The position numbers were made by a program, and so were the translations under genes. The notes beneath the pieces were generated by a model that saw only the letters and a program-made list of their open reading frames with translations, was not told where the DNA came from and did not search any database. Positions 20,301 to 26,762 of a stretch of 64,000 nt of DNA are shown piece by piece (position 1 is the stretch's first letter; each line of letters starts with the position of its first letter). This DNA comes from Brevibacillus fortis (GTDB lineage Bacteria > Bacillota > Bacilli > Brevibacillales > Brevibacillaceae): assembly GCF_003013395.1 (NCBI RefSeq), contig NZ_PXZM01000033.1, positions 50,626 through 114,625 of the forward strand, in the 5' to 3' direction.

Positions 20301-20465
20301 CATCCTCATCATTTGCAAGGAATCCAGCCCCAGCTCGATCAGGTTTTGATCATCGGAAAACGCGACAGGCGCGGGTAGCAGCGCCTGAATTTGCCTCTTC
20401 ATCTCCTCATAGCTCAAGGAAGCGGCGGGACTTGCAATCTGACTGTCATTGAGCATTTTGGACAT
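11394..20465 (-). CDS. Nonribosomal peptide synthetase ArCP-Cy-A(E)-PCP-Cy-A(E)-PCP, HMWP2/PchE-like
   Basis: 3023 residues. An aryl carrier domain (LGLDSLQ, Ser49) accepts salicylate. Two heterocyclization modules follow: Cy1 about 110-535 (D-x4-D in FDLDLLVAD), A1 about 570-1455, PCP1 (ELGGDSL) about 1470-1545, Cy2 about 1560-1990 (FDNLIFD), A2 about 2020-2890, PCP2 (ARGGDSL) near 2940. Both A domains carry the cysteine-type pocket (FDLSVYD, WNSVP or WNTVP, LSGDW, ATEASIW). Each contains a full-length methyltransferase-like insert with a broken SAM motif (EIGARSLTLT, ELGTRAGSLT), like the epimerase-type insert of PchE/HMWP2. HMWP2 has only one A domain, so this protein carries an extra module activation. 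Start ATG follows GAGGAGGG. Confidence 0.9.
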   Translation of the reverse strand: MSKMLNDSQIASPAASLSYEEMKRQIQALLPAPVAFSDDQNLIELGLDSLQMMRMANKWRKEGVKVTFAELVGAPTLRDWQALLQKSSASLPRVDERKADVEVEVNVPFPLTDVQYAYWIGRQDDQPLGGVGCHAYLEIDGAGVEPDRLETAWGKLLMHHPMLRARFLADGQQEVMSVPMATGVPIHDLRSFSEDELARELDRIRDRLSHRRLAVEAGEVAGLELSLLPEGRTRIHFDLDLLVADVQSLHIVLRDLAAAYARDIQPAAPTNWSFAHYLEQEAQRRAQDRQEAARYWQERLSTLPGAPGLPLKEKPEMIKSPVFTRRTHFMKAADWAILQKRSAAHRVTPAMVLLAAYAEVLDRWSTQSQFLINIPLFDRQTGDAGIEDVVADFTNLLLLAVDMREPSSFLSRVQSVQSQFHQDVAHAAYSGVQLQRDLARVRRGERDFAPVVFACNLGTPLINDECRDTLGKLSYMISQTPQVWLDFQSYEMDGGLLLAWDAVDELFPDGMIDQMFGAFCQLMDSLAMEDNDWQATSVLLPGLEQKRNDQAVDASQSQQSQCLHSAFFAYARENPQEMALIDSHASATYSYGELAQYALQIAAYLQKQGVEAGDPVAVSLPRGIDQVAAVLGIVARGACYVPVGIGQPSTRRERIHQKAGIRYVLTDTELVQTLVWPEDAVVLSVTDALNVSPLAEPVPISFDSLAYIIFTSGSTGEPKGVEISHSGAWNTISEINRRYGIGQTDRILAVSSLDFDLSVYDLFGLLSVGGSIVLIGEELRRDAAHWARLVDQHQVTLWNSVPVLLDMLLIAAESGLYESLPLRLAMLSGDWIGLDLPQRLNQLAPNSQLVAMGGATEASIWSNFFDVTLPLPAHWTSIPYGRPLANQAYRVVDAHGRDCPDWVEGELWIGGAGVAVGYRGDPALTAERFVNWNGSRWYRTGDLGRYWQDGTIEFLGRKDFQVKIRGHRIELGEIESAMKQHPGIRDAVVTAVGDPRENRQLVGYVVPERESESALFDRVEAEPKKSEELWADVLETGRVQTLSEHFASIKPEDFSSFWAYKEQLAVRFIYRALEMAGVNFEPHATYSLDDLMQSCRIQERYRGLVRQWLQSLEDEGFVRKDKSDVYSITQASLTEWLEKSQVSQVSPAWEQQAQALVRYLEQVNDKSVALLRSELDPLAHFFSEELSLTPNDLMQTLPGAKHRDSAALAMVESLVHRLGERSEPIRVLEIGARSLTLTESLLAALPADAAHFTCTDTSTFFTKAAKARFRAYPFVHYQLLDIDQSPQSQGFEAHQFDVVIASDSLHRAKNIGVALSHVQSLLAPGGMLILLEMTRNSRLQQISTAFLEDGFTHFEDERRNEQRPLLSVEAWQQALQQQSFAQMAAFPEQNDLGQHVLVAHAPLQAKRFNAAQLSGFLSQKLPDYMVPTAFLLLNELPLSANGKVDRQALPTPDSLMKAKAEKGYTAPTTPIETALAAIWCQLFEVERVGVTDNYFELGGDSLLATRLSAMVRSKLAVELSLGRIFEKPTITGLAQHVQTLLEQTETASGLPAIVLAPQDRHQPFPLTDIQQAYWVGRSGVYALGHVSTHCYFEIEGQQLDLERINLAWQRLIDHHEMMRVVILPDGWRQQILEQVPAYRIEVTDLRNQSAEEAESELQAIRKEMSHQVLSTDVWPLFDVRASRFGEERVRLHISFDNLIFDGWSMFHLLSEWTRLYHEPDASLAPLDLSFRDYVLAQEELKSTELYQRDLDYWMSRLPDLPPAPQLPLAKNPDTITEQRFHRLEARLNRQAWQRLKKRTAEVGLTPSGILLTAYAETLGAWSKSSRFTINLTQFNRLPLHEQVNEIVGDFTTLTLLAVELSAGVTILERGRNLQQQLWRDLDHPYVGGVQVQRELAKQTGEHNGVAMPIVFTSALGVEQWSGSDSDGKWLGKLVYNITQTPQVWLDHQVVEQDGELLLIWDAVEGLFPEGLLADMFTAYCELLHRLTEEEAVWQESAPSLIAVPRLEERIAANDTTAPVSTETLVGLFAKQAACQTDQPAVVSTQRTLTYGELADAADQIAKRLRSQGVQPNTLVAVVMEKGWEQVVATLGIMKSGAAYLPIDPLHPEERRSQLLHDGQVQIVLTQSWLDERLGWPADVERLIVDQMTTRDEASTVNAVVPGAGQLEDLAYVIYTSGSTGLPKGVMIDHRGAVNTIEDINQRFAVGPQDRVLALSNLNFDLSVYDIFGMLAAGGTIVMPDADKTKDPAHWLEWLEAEQVTVWNTVPALMQMLIEYAVGRNLHLPHSLRLVLLSGDWIPLDLPDKIKSFFPHVQVIGLGGATEASIWSNFFAIEDIDPSWKSIPYGRPMINQRYHVLNESMGDCPIWVPGQLLISGIGLAKGYWRDENKTNEKFITHPRTGERLYRTGDLGRYLPDGTLEFLGREDFQVKIRGHRIELGEIETALKRHDGLKDVVVAVPDDGVDEKRLVGYVVLDRQKDSTLFETEQADPAASAARWQAINSMGHAQADTIPATSVDLEAVTQFLMEADRVSTAYMCHTLVHMGMFSQVGDSASITELMNRFQIHPRYQTLLAHWLEVLVEEGLLEKHAAGTYISLRSLHEGVPDEVLSAPSLRTESARELEAVFRRDYPLFIGLLTGELDPLELFLAEDAFLTPAGLSRFDLTREFYKSLAGTVLGSIVNHHPSDKTLRVLELGTRAGSLTQTLVSTLPAERSRYLYVDESSFFTDRAKKEWGEQAPLEYGQLDMNVAPLAQGYEPHSFDVIVADNTLHRARDIGKTLANLKGLLAPGGLLFLVESTRNSRLLLTTVGFFEDGFSHLEDERKANHLPLFTVEQWRACLEKQGFTNVLAIPDKGQAAEAFDRHLIVAQAPEVVRLFQPEKLSEALRNSLPDYMVPSEYVLLDELPLSANGKVDRKAITKLGKRKASMPKKTHVAPSNELEVKLASVWEEVLGVGEIGIHDSFFARGGDSLRAIQCLNLLRERYQIDLSLQSLFEASTICTLAELIKTSTQATEDLAADFDEGTI

Positions 20466-20494
20466 CCTCGTTCCCTCCTCTCTCGTGCAAGCCC

Positions 20495-23455
20495 CTATTC
20501 CCTTCCAACCAGCTGCCTGGAGAAGCTGCTCAGCTTTTCACGCGTTTCTTCCAGTTCTCTGGACGGCAAAGACATTTCGACGACACCAGCTCCAGCATGC
20601 AGCCAAGCCTGGTTGTCCTTTTGATAAATTGTTCGCAGCACGAGAGCCGCATCCATCGCACCGTCGCTGTCAAATGTCATGACGCACCCGCTGTATAGGC
20701 TTCGTGGCACGGTCTCCAATCTGCCAATCGCTTCAATCGATTCTTTTTTCGGGATTCCCGAGGCGGTAACAGCCGGGAACAATGCGCGGAAGGCATCCCA
20801 CGAATTGCATTCTTGTTTCAGTTTCCCTTTCAAGCGAGAAGCGATATGCTGAACGGTTCCTCGGCTCGCTACTGACATAAAATCGTTCAAGACGATCGTC
20901 GTCGAATCGCAAACACTATTTAGCTCTTCGAATGCCAGCTTGACGGAAACAGCGTGCTCCGCAATTTCCTTCGGGTCATTTAGCAGCTCTTCCTTGAGCC
21001 TGTTCGCCTCTTCTTCGCTGCTGCCTTTTGCCCGTGTTCCCGCGAGTGGGAAGGTACTCACCCATCCGTCGCTATCGACCTCTACAACCGTCTCCGGGCT
21101 AAATCCAGCCACACCGAGACCGTCCAAGCTAACGAGGAAAGAGCGTGCCGGGGTATTCACTCGTCTGCCAGCAACATAGCTCGCAACCAGATCCAGCTCG
21201 TGATCAAGCGGAATTTTTCGCGACAAGATGACCTTGTGGTATTTGCGTTCCTGAATCTCTCGTACACCTTCCGCCACATTCTGCATGTAGGCTTCAGCGT
21301 CGTATGTATCGGCTTGAGGGACGAACAGCTTCGGTTTGTCCACTCTTTGGGTCAGCTGTTGCTCGCCTTGCGAATTCATCGACAGGTCGCGCAGGAGTTC
21401 GCTGAATTCGCTCCGCTTCTCTTCATGCAAGGCTCGCAATAGGACCGTACCTTTGTTGAAGCGCAGCTCGACCTCCGGAATAAACAGCTTGAGCAAGCAA
21501 TCCTCTTCAGGCTTTAGCGGCAAGCCTTGATAATAACGCGCCATGCCAAAATTGACGGTTCCATATGCGCGCCAGTTTTGAATCGGCACCTGTGCCATTG
21601 CTTTTTCCAGCGTCTCACTAAGCTCGTTGTTGTCGAAACGGAAAGTCTCGTTGCGATAAGTTAAAGTCGTCTGCTCCCCATCTACGTAAAGAAGCGCATG
21701 AATCCCCATTCCTAGCGACAGCTCGTCTCCGTTTTCATAGAGCAGGTAGTTTTCATACCCACTGCGCTCTGCAATCAGGGCCGCTGCCATATGCGGATCA
21801 CCCGCAAAAGCAAATGTCTCTTCCAGATAAGCGATTTCTGCTGGTTTCGTCTCGGACTTTGGCGCTAACGCCAATTCTTTTAGCTTGGCTTTATTGACTT
21901 TTCCGACGCTCGTCAGCGGCCAGTAATCGATGAGTTCGATTTGGTCTGGCATTTTGTAGCGCGCCACTCCTTTTTCCTGGAAGAAGGCATGGATGACCGC
22001 CAGGCTGATCGTTTCGTCGTCGGTGATCAAAAATGCGCAGCTTTTCTCGCCCAGCACTGGATCGGGAAGTGTGATCAGTGCAGCGTCTTTAACAGCTGGG
22101 TGCATGCGCAGGTACGACTCTACTTCAGCCGGCATGATTTTTTCGCCCGCTCGGTTGATTTGCTCTTTGATCCGTCCACCGATTTGAATATTTCCTTCTG
22201 TCGTGATCCTAGCCTTGTCCCCAGAGCGGTAAAAACCATCAGGCGTAAAGCTCTCGCGGTTTTGTTCCTCCGCTCTGTAGTAGCCGTGAATGGTATACGG
22301 TCCCCGTACAATCAGCTCTCCGTATTCGCCTGGCGCGACATCATTTCCATGCTCATCCACGATTCGCACTTCATCCGCTTCGGAAATCGGACGGCCCTGG
22401 CAGCTGGTAATGATCGACTCTGGATCATCCAGTGATGTGCAGCAGATGAGCCCCTCGGCCATTCCAAATACTTGCTGGAGCTTGCATTTCCATTCTCGCG
22501 TGATGCGGCTGGCGAGATTATCATCCAGCATGGAGCCTCCAACCTGAAGGACTTCCAGACTCGACAAGTCACTTGATGTATCCCATTCCAGTACCTCCTG
22601 CCATACTTGCACGATCGAAGGCACGAGGCCGGTAATCGTCACACGCTCCTTCTCGATCAGCGGAAAAGCTTCGTCGCAGCTGGTTGTTTTACATAGCACG
22701 ATCTTGCCGCCAACGGACAGTGTGCCTAAGATACCCGGGCAGCACAGAGGGAAATTATGTGCAATCGGCAAAACTGCGAGATAGACGCTTCGTTCTGTCA
22801 GTTGGCAACGAGCTGCGGTTGCTTTTGCATTGTAGACGTAATCCGCATGGGTTCTCGGAATCAGCTTGGGTATCCCTGTCGTACCGCCAGACAACAGCAA
22901 TAGCGCAGTGTCTTTGTACGAAGGGGCTTCCAGCTCGATTGGCGGTCCGCTAATTTCTGCCAAGTTCTTCCCAATCGAACTATCGCCATCCGTCATGACA
23001 AATTTGACAGACGCATGTTTTTTGACTAAATGTTCTGCCATCTTCGTGTAATCAAAACCGAGAAACGTCGTTGGAAGGATGTAGGCAACTGGCTTCGCGA
23101 GTGCAAAAATCCCGTCCAATTCAGCCTCTCTGTGGGCAGGCAATACGAGAATCGGCACAGCGCCGATGCGAAACAGGGCAAAGCAAGTCAGTACGAAAGA
23201 AATTCGATTCGGAAGCTGGACAGCTACATTGTCGCCTTTTTGAATTCCCATGTGATAAAAACCAGAAGCAAGCGCATCCACTTTGCTGTCTAGCTCGCTA
23301 TAAGTGAGCCTCTCCTCGTCCTCCACCAGCGCTTCTTTGTTCTGGTACTGTTCCGCCCATTTGCGCAATTGCTGCCCAAGTGTCAGCGGCTCCCAATACC
23401 CACGCTGTTCATAAGTTATTGCAGCTTGCTCATACCACTCCGTACTTACTCTCAT
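20495..23455 (-). CDS. Salicyl-AMP ligase fused to salicylate synthase
   Basis: 986 residues combining two steps that are usually separate proteins. Residues 1-540 are a DhbE/YbtE-type aryl-AMP ligase (LLLSGGTTGIPKL core, YRSGDKARIT, SVGKVNKAKL), which adenylates salicylate and loads the aryl carrier. Residues ~560-986 are a chorismate-binding enzyme of the Irp9/MbtI type (KVILSRKIPL, FPLAGTRAKGSS, ASRGTVQH, GIPKKESIEAIG, LHAGAGVV), converting chorismate to salicylate plus pyruvate. It is first in the synthetase operon. ATG has AGGAGGAGG in front, and a Fur box lies about 113 bases upstream. Salicylate rather than 2,3-dihydroxybenzoate is inferred because no EntA/EntB-like genes are present. 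Confidence 0.88.
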   Translation of the reverse strand: MRVSTEWYEQAAITYEQRGYWEPLTLGQQLRKWAEQYQNKEALVEDEERLTYSELDSKVDALASGFYHMGIQKGDNVAVQLPNRISFVLTCFALFRIGAVPILVLPAHREAELDGIFALAKPVAYILPTTFLGFDYTKMAEHLVKKHASVKFVMTDGDSSIGKNLAEISGPPIELEAPSYKDTALLLLSGGTTGIPKLIPRTHADYVYNAKATAARCQLTERSVYLAVLPIAHNFPLCCPGILGTLSVGGKIVLCKTTSCDEAFPLIEKERVTITGLVPSIVQVWQEVLEWDTSSDLSSLEVLQVGGSMLDDNLASRITREWKCKLQQVFGMAEGLICCTSLDDPESIITSCQGRPISEADEVRIVDEHGNDVAPGEYGELIVRGPYTIHGYYRAEEQNRESFTPDGFYRSGDKARITTEGNIQIGGRIKEQINRAGEKIMPAEVESYLRMHPAVKDAALITLPDPVLGEKSCAFLITDDETISLAVIHAFFQEKGVARYKMPDQIELIDYWPLTSVGKVNKAKLKELALAPKSETKPAEIAYLEETFAFAGDPHMAAALIAERSGYENYLLYENGDELSLGMGIHALLYVDGEQTTLTYRNETFRFDNNELSETLEKAMAQVPIQNWRAYGTVNFGMARYYQGLPLKPEEDCLLKLFIPEVELRFNKGTVLLRALHEEKRSEFSELLRDLSMNSQGEQQLTQRVDKPKLFVPQADTYDAEAYMQNVAEGVREIQERKYHKVILSRKIPLDHELDLVASYVAGRRVNTPARSFLVSLDGLGVAGFSPETVVEVDSDGWVSTFPLAGTRAKGSSEEEANRLKEELLNDPKEIAEHAVSVKLAFEELNSVCDSTTIVLNDFMSVASRGTVQHIASRLKGKLKQECNSWDAFRALFPAVTASGIPKKESIEAIGRLETVPRSLYSGCVMTFDSDGAMDAALVLRTIYQKDNQAWLHAGAGVVEMSLPSRELEETREKLSSFSRQLVGRE

Positions 23456-23567
23456 TCCGTCCTCCTCCTGTGTAACTGCGGGTCGCTTTTTGCGCCCGAA
23501 GCCGGGTCATGCAGAGTACTGCCTTGTCGTTGCATTCATCATGTTGGTTTGTCTAACAACAAGATAT

Positions 23568-23588
23568 TGATAGTGATTCTCATTGTCA
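23568..23588. promoter_or_regulatory. Fur box upstream of the siderophore synthetase operon
   Basis: tgatagtgattctcattgtca, an imperfect inverted repeat close to the Bacillus Fur consensus TGATAATNATTATCA. It lies in the 314-base gap between the phosphopantetheinyl transferase and the starter-unit gene, upstream of the latter. Expected effect: repression of the operon when iron is plentiful. The rest of the gap is AT-rich and also contains a 13-base palindrome (gataaagtttatc, 23721-23733) of unknown role; no gene is seen. Confidence 0.8.
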
Positions 23589-23769
23589 ATTTCATCCGTA
23601 AGCTGTTTTTTCTACATTTGGGAAAAATAGGTTGGATTATCTTCCGTTTTCTCACGATTTCTTCGTTTCTCATTGTAAGATTTCCATATTCTTACACACT
23701 TATATAGTCTCATTAAACCCGATAAAGTTTATCAGTATAATAGAACATTCTCATTTTACCTACTCAGAT

Positions 23770-24513
23770 TTACGATCTTCCAATCCCGATTGCAACTGCT
23801 CCCGCATAGCCTCTGGCAGGCATAAACCCGTAAATTTTCCAATCCCCGCTCCTGATTCCATCTCCGTTTACCTTGAAGCTGCCATCCTGTTTTTCCATGA
23901 AAAAAGAATCGAGAGGACGGCTCAGGCCCTCCCCTGTCGCTTTGACAAAAGCCTCCTTGCTTGTCCAGTACTCAAAAAAGGCCTGCTGTCTCTCCCCAGA
24001 AGGCAATCGTAAGAATCTCTCTTTCTCCGCAGGATGAAAGTAGCCCATGAGTTGGTCCATTTCCGGGATGTGTCGCAAATGCTCCACGTCAACGCCGAGA
24101 AGGCGATCGCGTGAAAAAGCGACCGCCACAAGCTCATGCGAGTGCGACAGATTGAAATAAAGTGCTTCGGAATCACTGTTTGGTCCACATAAAAACGGTT
24201 TTCCATTCTCCTCGCACTCCCATTGAACCGCGCGCGGAGAAATCCGTTGATAACGCCCAATCATCCTTCTCAGTAGTCCATGTGCGACAACATAACGCTT
24301 CCTGTCTGCGTCGAAATGATATCGTGCCCGTTTATCGAGTTCTTCGGCAGACAGCATGCCTTCCAGCTCCTGCATACTGTGTTCCCATGCCTGCATAAAC
24401 GTCAGCCAAATATGTACTTCCCCTTTAGCTAAGAACAGTGAAGACGATTCCTCTAGCGCTGATTTTGTCCTCTCAGACAAGTGGATTATTTGCACCTGTT
24501 GCATATGCTGCAT
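23770..24513 (-). CDS. 4'-phosphopantetheinyl transferase, Sfp type
   Basis: Transfers the phosphopantetheine arm of CoA to the serine of carrier domains, here the aryl and peptidyl carriers of the adjacent synthetases. Family motifs are clear: GKPFLCG, FNLSHSHELV, LLGVDVEHL (metal-binding Asp and Glu) and WTSKEAFVKATGEGL. Total length about 247 residues, slightly longer than Sfp. I place the start at the ATG at 24513 (MQHMQQVQI), just after the thioesterase stop; an ATG at 24546 would overlap the upstream gene by 29 bases and 24504 is a further option. Co-transcribed with the thioesterase under the Fur box at 25347. Confidence 0.9.
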   Translation of the reverse strand: MQHMQQVQIIHLSERTKSALEESSSLFLAKGEVHIWLTFMQAWEHSMQELEGMLSAEELDKRARYHFDADRKRYVVAHGLLRRMIGRYQRISPRAVQWECEENGKPFLCGPNSDSEALYFNLSHSHELVAVAFSRDRLLGVDVEHLRHIPEMDQLMGYFHPAEKERFLRLPSGERQQAFFEYWTSKEAFVKATGEGLSRPLDSFFMEKQDGSFKVNGDGIRSGDWKIYGFMPARGYAGAVAIGIGRS

Positions 24514-24517
24514 CCCT

Positions 24518-25291
24518 TTAGCGCTCCCCTTTTCCTGCTGCCGCACTCCGGTATTGTCCGATCATTCTGGTTACAGATTTCAGGAGCACCTCTTTGTTTG
24601 TCGTCAGGAAAAAATGCCCGCCGTCTACCATTTCCAACGTAAATCCGGCACTTGTATGACTAGCCCACGCCTCCATTTCTTCCTGCGTGGCTTCCTGATC
24701 CTCTGTCCCGCAATACGCAGCAATCGGGCAATCAAGCGGGGGCTCCTCCGCATACACGTATGTTTCGTCGAGAGTAAAGTCCGCACGCAACAGTGGCATG
24801 AACAACTCCATAAGCTCCTTGCTTTGCAGGATCGCCTCTGGTGTCCCGGAAAAACGTCGCAGTGCCTCAACAAATTCATCATCAGGCAAATGGTAAATAG
24901 GCTTTGGCTCCGGGAAGTGTGGAGCACGTCCTCCTGAAACGATGAGGCCAAGTGGAAGACGCCCCCATTTGCTCCGTACGGTACGCGCCAGCTCAAAGGC
25001 GATACGCGTTCCCATACTGTGACCGAAAAATAGAAACGGGCGATCCAAATACGGATAAATCAATTGAGCCAGCTCCTCCACCAGCACTCCCATATCTGCG
25101 TACGCTCGCTCGGCAATTCTATTTTCCCTCCCTGGCAGTTGAACCGGGTAAACACCGACATCACTAGGAAAAGCCTGCGCCCATCCCCTGTAAATAGAGG
25201 CCCCTCCCCCTGCATAAGGGAAGCAAAACAGGCGAATGCTGTCTTTTGCTTGAGGCTGAGTAAGCAGCCATGATTTCGTTCTCGTATCCAT
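24518..25291 (-). CDS. Type II thioesterase (external, GrsT/YbtT-like)
   Basis: 257-residue alpha/beta hydrolase that clears misprimed or stalled acyl groups from carrier domains of the synthetases. Visible: FCFPYAGGGASIYRGW near the N-terminus, nucleophile GHSMGTRIAFELAR, acid in CGTEDQEAT and GGHFFL near the C-terminus. The ATG at 25291 was chosen because GAGGAGG is nine bases upstream; upstream residues are not conserved. It is the first gene of a two-gene operon with the Sfp-type transferase, and a Fur box lies about 55 bases before the start. Confidence 0.92.
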   Translation of the reverse strand: MDTRTKSWLLTQPQAKDSIRLFCFPYAGGGASIYRGWAQAFPSDVGVYPVQLPGRENRIAERAYADMGVLVEELAQLIYPYLDRPFLFFGHSMGTRIAFELARTVRSKWGRLPLGLIVSGGRAPHFPEPKPIYHLPDDEFVEALRRFSGTPEAILQSKELMELFMPLLRADFTLDETYVYAEEPPLDCPIAAYCGTEDQEATQEEMEAWASHTSAGFTLEMVDGGHFFLTTNKEVLLKSVTRMIGQYRSAAAGKGER

Positions 25292-25346
25292 GCTTATTGT
25301 TCCTCCTCGATTGCGTCTCTTGCTAAAACGATTTGATACAACGTAC

Positions 25347-25367
25347 ATGATAATGATTCTCATGCAT
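25347..25367. promoter_or_regulatory. Fur box upstream of thioesterase/PPTase operon
   Basis: atgataatgattctcatgcat: 15 central bases form a near-perfect gataatgattctcat core. It lies 55 bases before the thioesterase start. The intergenic stretch 25292-25756 separates divergent genes, contains this site and a second Fur box at 25588, and is otherwise AT-rich without a recognisable gene. Confidence 0.85.
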
Positions 25368-25587
25368 AATTGCCAAATATATACAAGGCCTCTCTTTTCC
25401 GTTTTCTGGTATATTCCAGCGATTTTCCCCGTTTATCTCGTCCTACCTTCACCTGAATGATTATTTTGCAATTCCACCTCCTTGTAATATTTTGGCGATT
25501 GTTCTAGAAAAACGGAAAAATATAGAGATAATAGGCGAAAAAGCTCGAAATATATGCCAAAATATTGAAATTCGGGCTTTTCTTACT

Positions 25588-25610
25588 TTGACAACGATTC
25601 TCATTATCAA
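25588..25610. promoter_or_regulatory. Fur box upstream of the ECF transporter S component
   Basis: ttgacaacgattctcattatcaa, an inverted repeat of Fur type that also contains a TTGACA-like hexamer, so it probably overlaps the -35 of a promoter reading rightwards into the transporter gene at 25757. Confidence 0.8.
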
Positions 25611-25756
25611 TATTGTGTTCTTATACTGACAACCGTACGTACGACACCTGCTTGGTTAGCAAACTGTTTTCCAGTATATCTACAAAAGGGGGTTCGCAAG
25701 TAGAGAAGGTTAGTAAAGCTGATCGGCTACTTATGTCTGAGGGAGGATGTTACTAC

Positions 25757-26365
25757 ATGCAAGCCCAAACGTCGTTAGCTGCCCAAAGCAGCAGATGGAC
25801 CATGCGCGATATTATTACACTCGCGATCTTTAACGTTGTCATGCTGATACTGATGACCATTGCCCCGATTATTACCGTAGTTTCTCATTTACTGGTTGGT
25901 GGCTTTACCGCACTACTCAATGGTCCAATTTATATGGTCATGTCTAATAAAATCGCCAAGCCTGGGACTCTATTTTTTACAGCTGTCTTGACTGGATTGT
26001 ACTTTGTCGGTTTTGGCTACGCGAATTACTTACTTACCTTAGCTGTTATTGGACTCATCTGCGAACTGATCCTGTGGGGAAAAGGCTCTTATCTTCATCC
26101 TGTGCGCAATGCGATCAGCTATTCTGTTTTTTATGTCGGCTATTCGCTTTGCGGGGTTGTCCCGCTTATATTCTTCCGCGAATCGTATCTCGCGACCTTG
26201 GAAAAAAGCTATACACCCGAGCAGCTTTCTGCGATGCTCTATTACTTTGAAACCCCTAGCATGATCTTGCTCATGTGCTCGATTTCGTTTGTCGGCGGAT
26301 TGCTCGGCTGCTATTTTGGCAATTTGCTGATGAAAAAGCACGTCAAAAAAGCAAAGCTGGTGTAA
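25757..26365 (+). CDS. ECF transporter S component, MptD/Trep_Strep family
   Basis: 202-residue integral membrane protein with five or six hydrophobic segments (for example LAIFNVVMLILMTIAPIITV, LLTLAVIGLICELI, LLMCSISFVGGLLGCYFGNL). It resembles the MptD (Trep_Strep) group of putative ECF substrate-binding components, some of which are iron-regulated. The start at 25757 follows GGGAGG with ten bases spacing; longer in-frame starts extend into the Fur site. No ATPase or T component lies nearby, as is usual for S components sharing a common energizing module. The Fur box and divergent siderophore genes suggest a role in iron or siderophore traffic, which is an inference. Confidence 0.75.
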   Translation: MQAQTSLAAQSSRWTMRDIITLAIFNVVMLILMTIAPIITVVSHLLVGGFTALLNGPIYMVMSNKIAKPGTLFFTAVLTGLYFVGFGYANYLLTLAVIGLICELILWGKGSYLHPVRNAISYSVFYVGYSLCGVVPLIFFRESYLATLEKSYTPEQLSAMLYYFETPSMILLMCSISFVGGLLGCYFGNLLMKKHVKKAKLV

Positions 26366-26383
26366 TGGTCTGGTCAAAAAATT

Positions 26384-26425
26384 AAGGCATATTCCTCCTC
26401 GGTGATTCGAGTTGGAATATGCCTT
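26384..26425 (-). terminator. Terminator at the end of the VgrG/adaptor cassette operon
   Basis: aaggcatattcc (26384-26395) pairs with ggaatatgcctt (26414-26425), 12 perfect pairs. On the minus strand it is followed by TTAATTTTTTG. It lies between convergent genes and would stop leftward transcription from the cassette at 26.4-30.8 kb. Confidence 0.8.
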
Positions 26426-26447
26426 GTAGACATCTTAGTATTGTCCC

Positions 26448-26723
26448 TTATTGCCCTTCCATGGCGATTATAATAAACGTGATAATTGCGGTTATCGTTC
26501 CAAAGACGAAGTATAAACCCAATAGAATGGCCATAAACAACAAGCTAGCTTTGGCAAAGTTTTTACGATTCAGATTTCCATCTGAACCAAAAGCCCACAT
26601 AAATAACAAAACAATATTCGCGATCGGAATCATCATGAACAACGAGACTATGATCCAATCTTTCATCGTCATGACCTTTTCGTTTTCCGCTACGCTTCCT
26701 TCCACATACGTTTGGTGATCCAT
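26448..26723 (-). CDS. Small two-helix membrane protein (paralogue 1)
   Basis: 91 residues. After a short hydrophilic N-terminus with ENEKVMTMKDWI there are two hydrophobic segments (VSLFMMIPIANIVLLFMWAF and LLFMAILLGLYFVFGTITAI) separated by GSDGNLNRKNFAKA. No family with known function is recognised. It is about half identical to the gene directly upstream, so the pair is a recent tandem duplication. Last gene of the operon that includes a VgrG, pentapeptide protein and DUF1795-like adaptor, so a link to that cassette (membrane docking or immunity) is possible but unproven. Confidence 0.65.
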   Translation of the reverse strand: MDHQTYVEGSVAENEKVMTMKDWIIVSLFMMIPIANIVLLFMWAFGSDGNLNRKNFAKASLLFMAILLGLYFVFGTITAIITFIIIAMEGQ

Positions 26724-26762
26724 TCTATACCCTCCATGTTTTTTGCCAATCCACCGCTCCAG

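Noticed and set aside
23721..23733. Palindrome gataaagtttatc as a further Fur site
   Set aside because: It lacks the GATAATNATTATC core spacing and lies far from the starter-unit gene start, downstream of the PPTase gene; kept only as a note.
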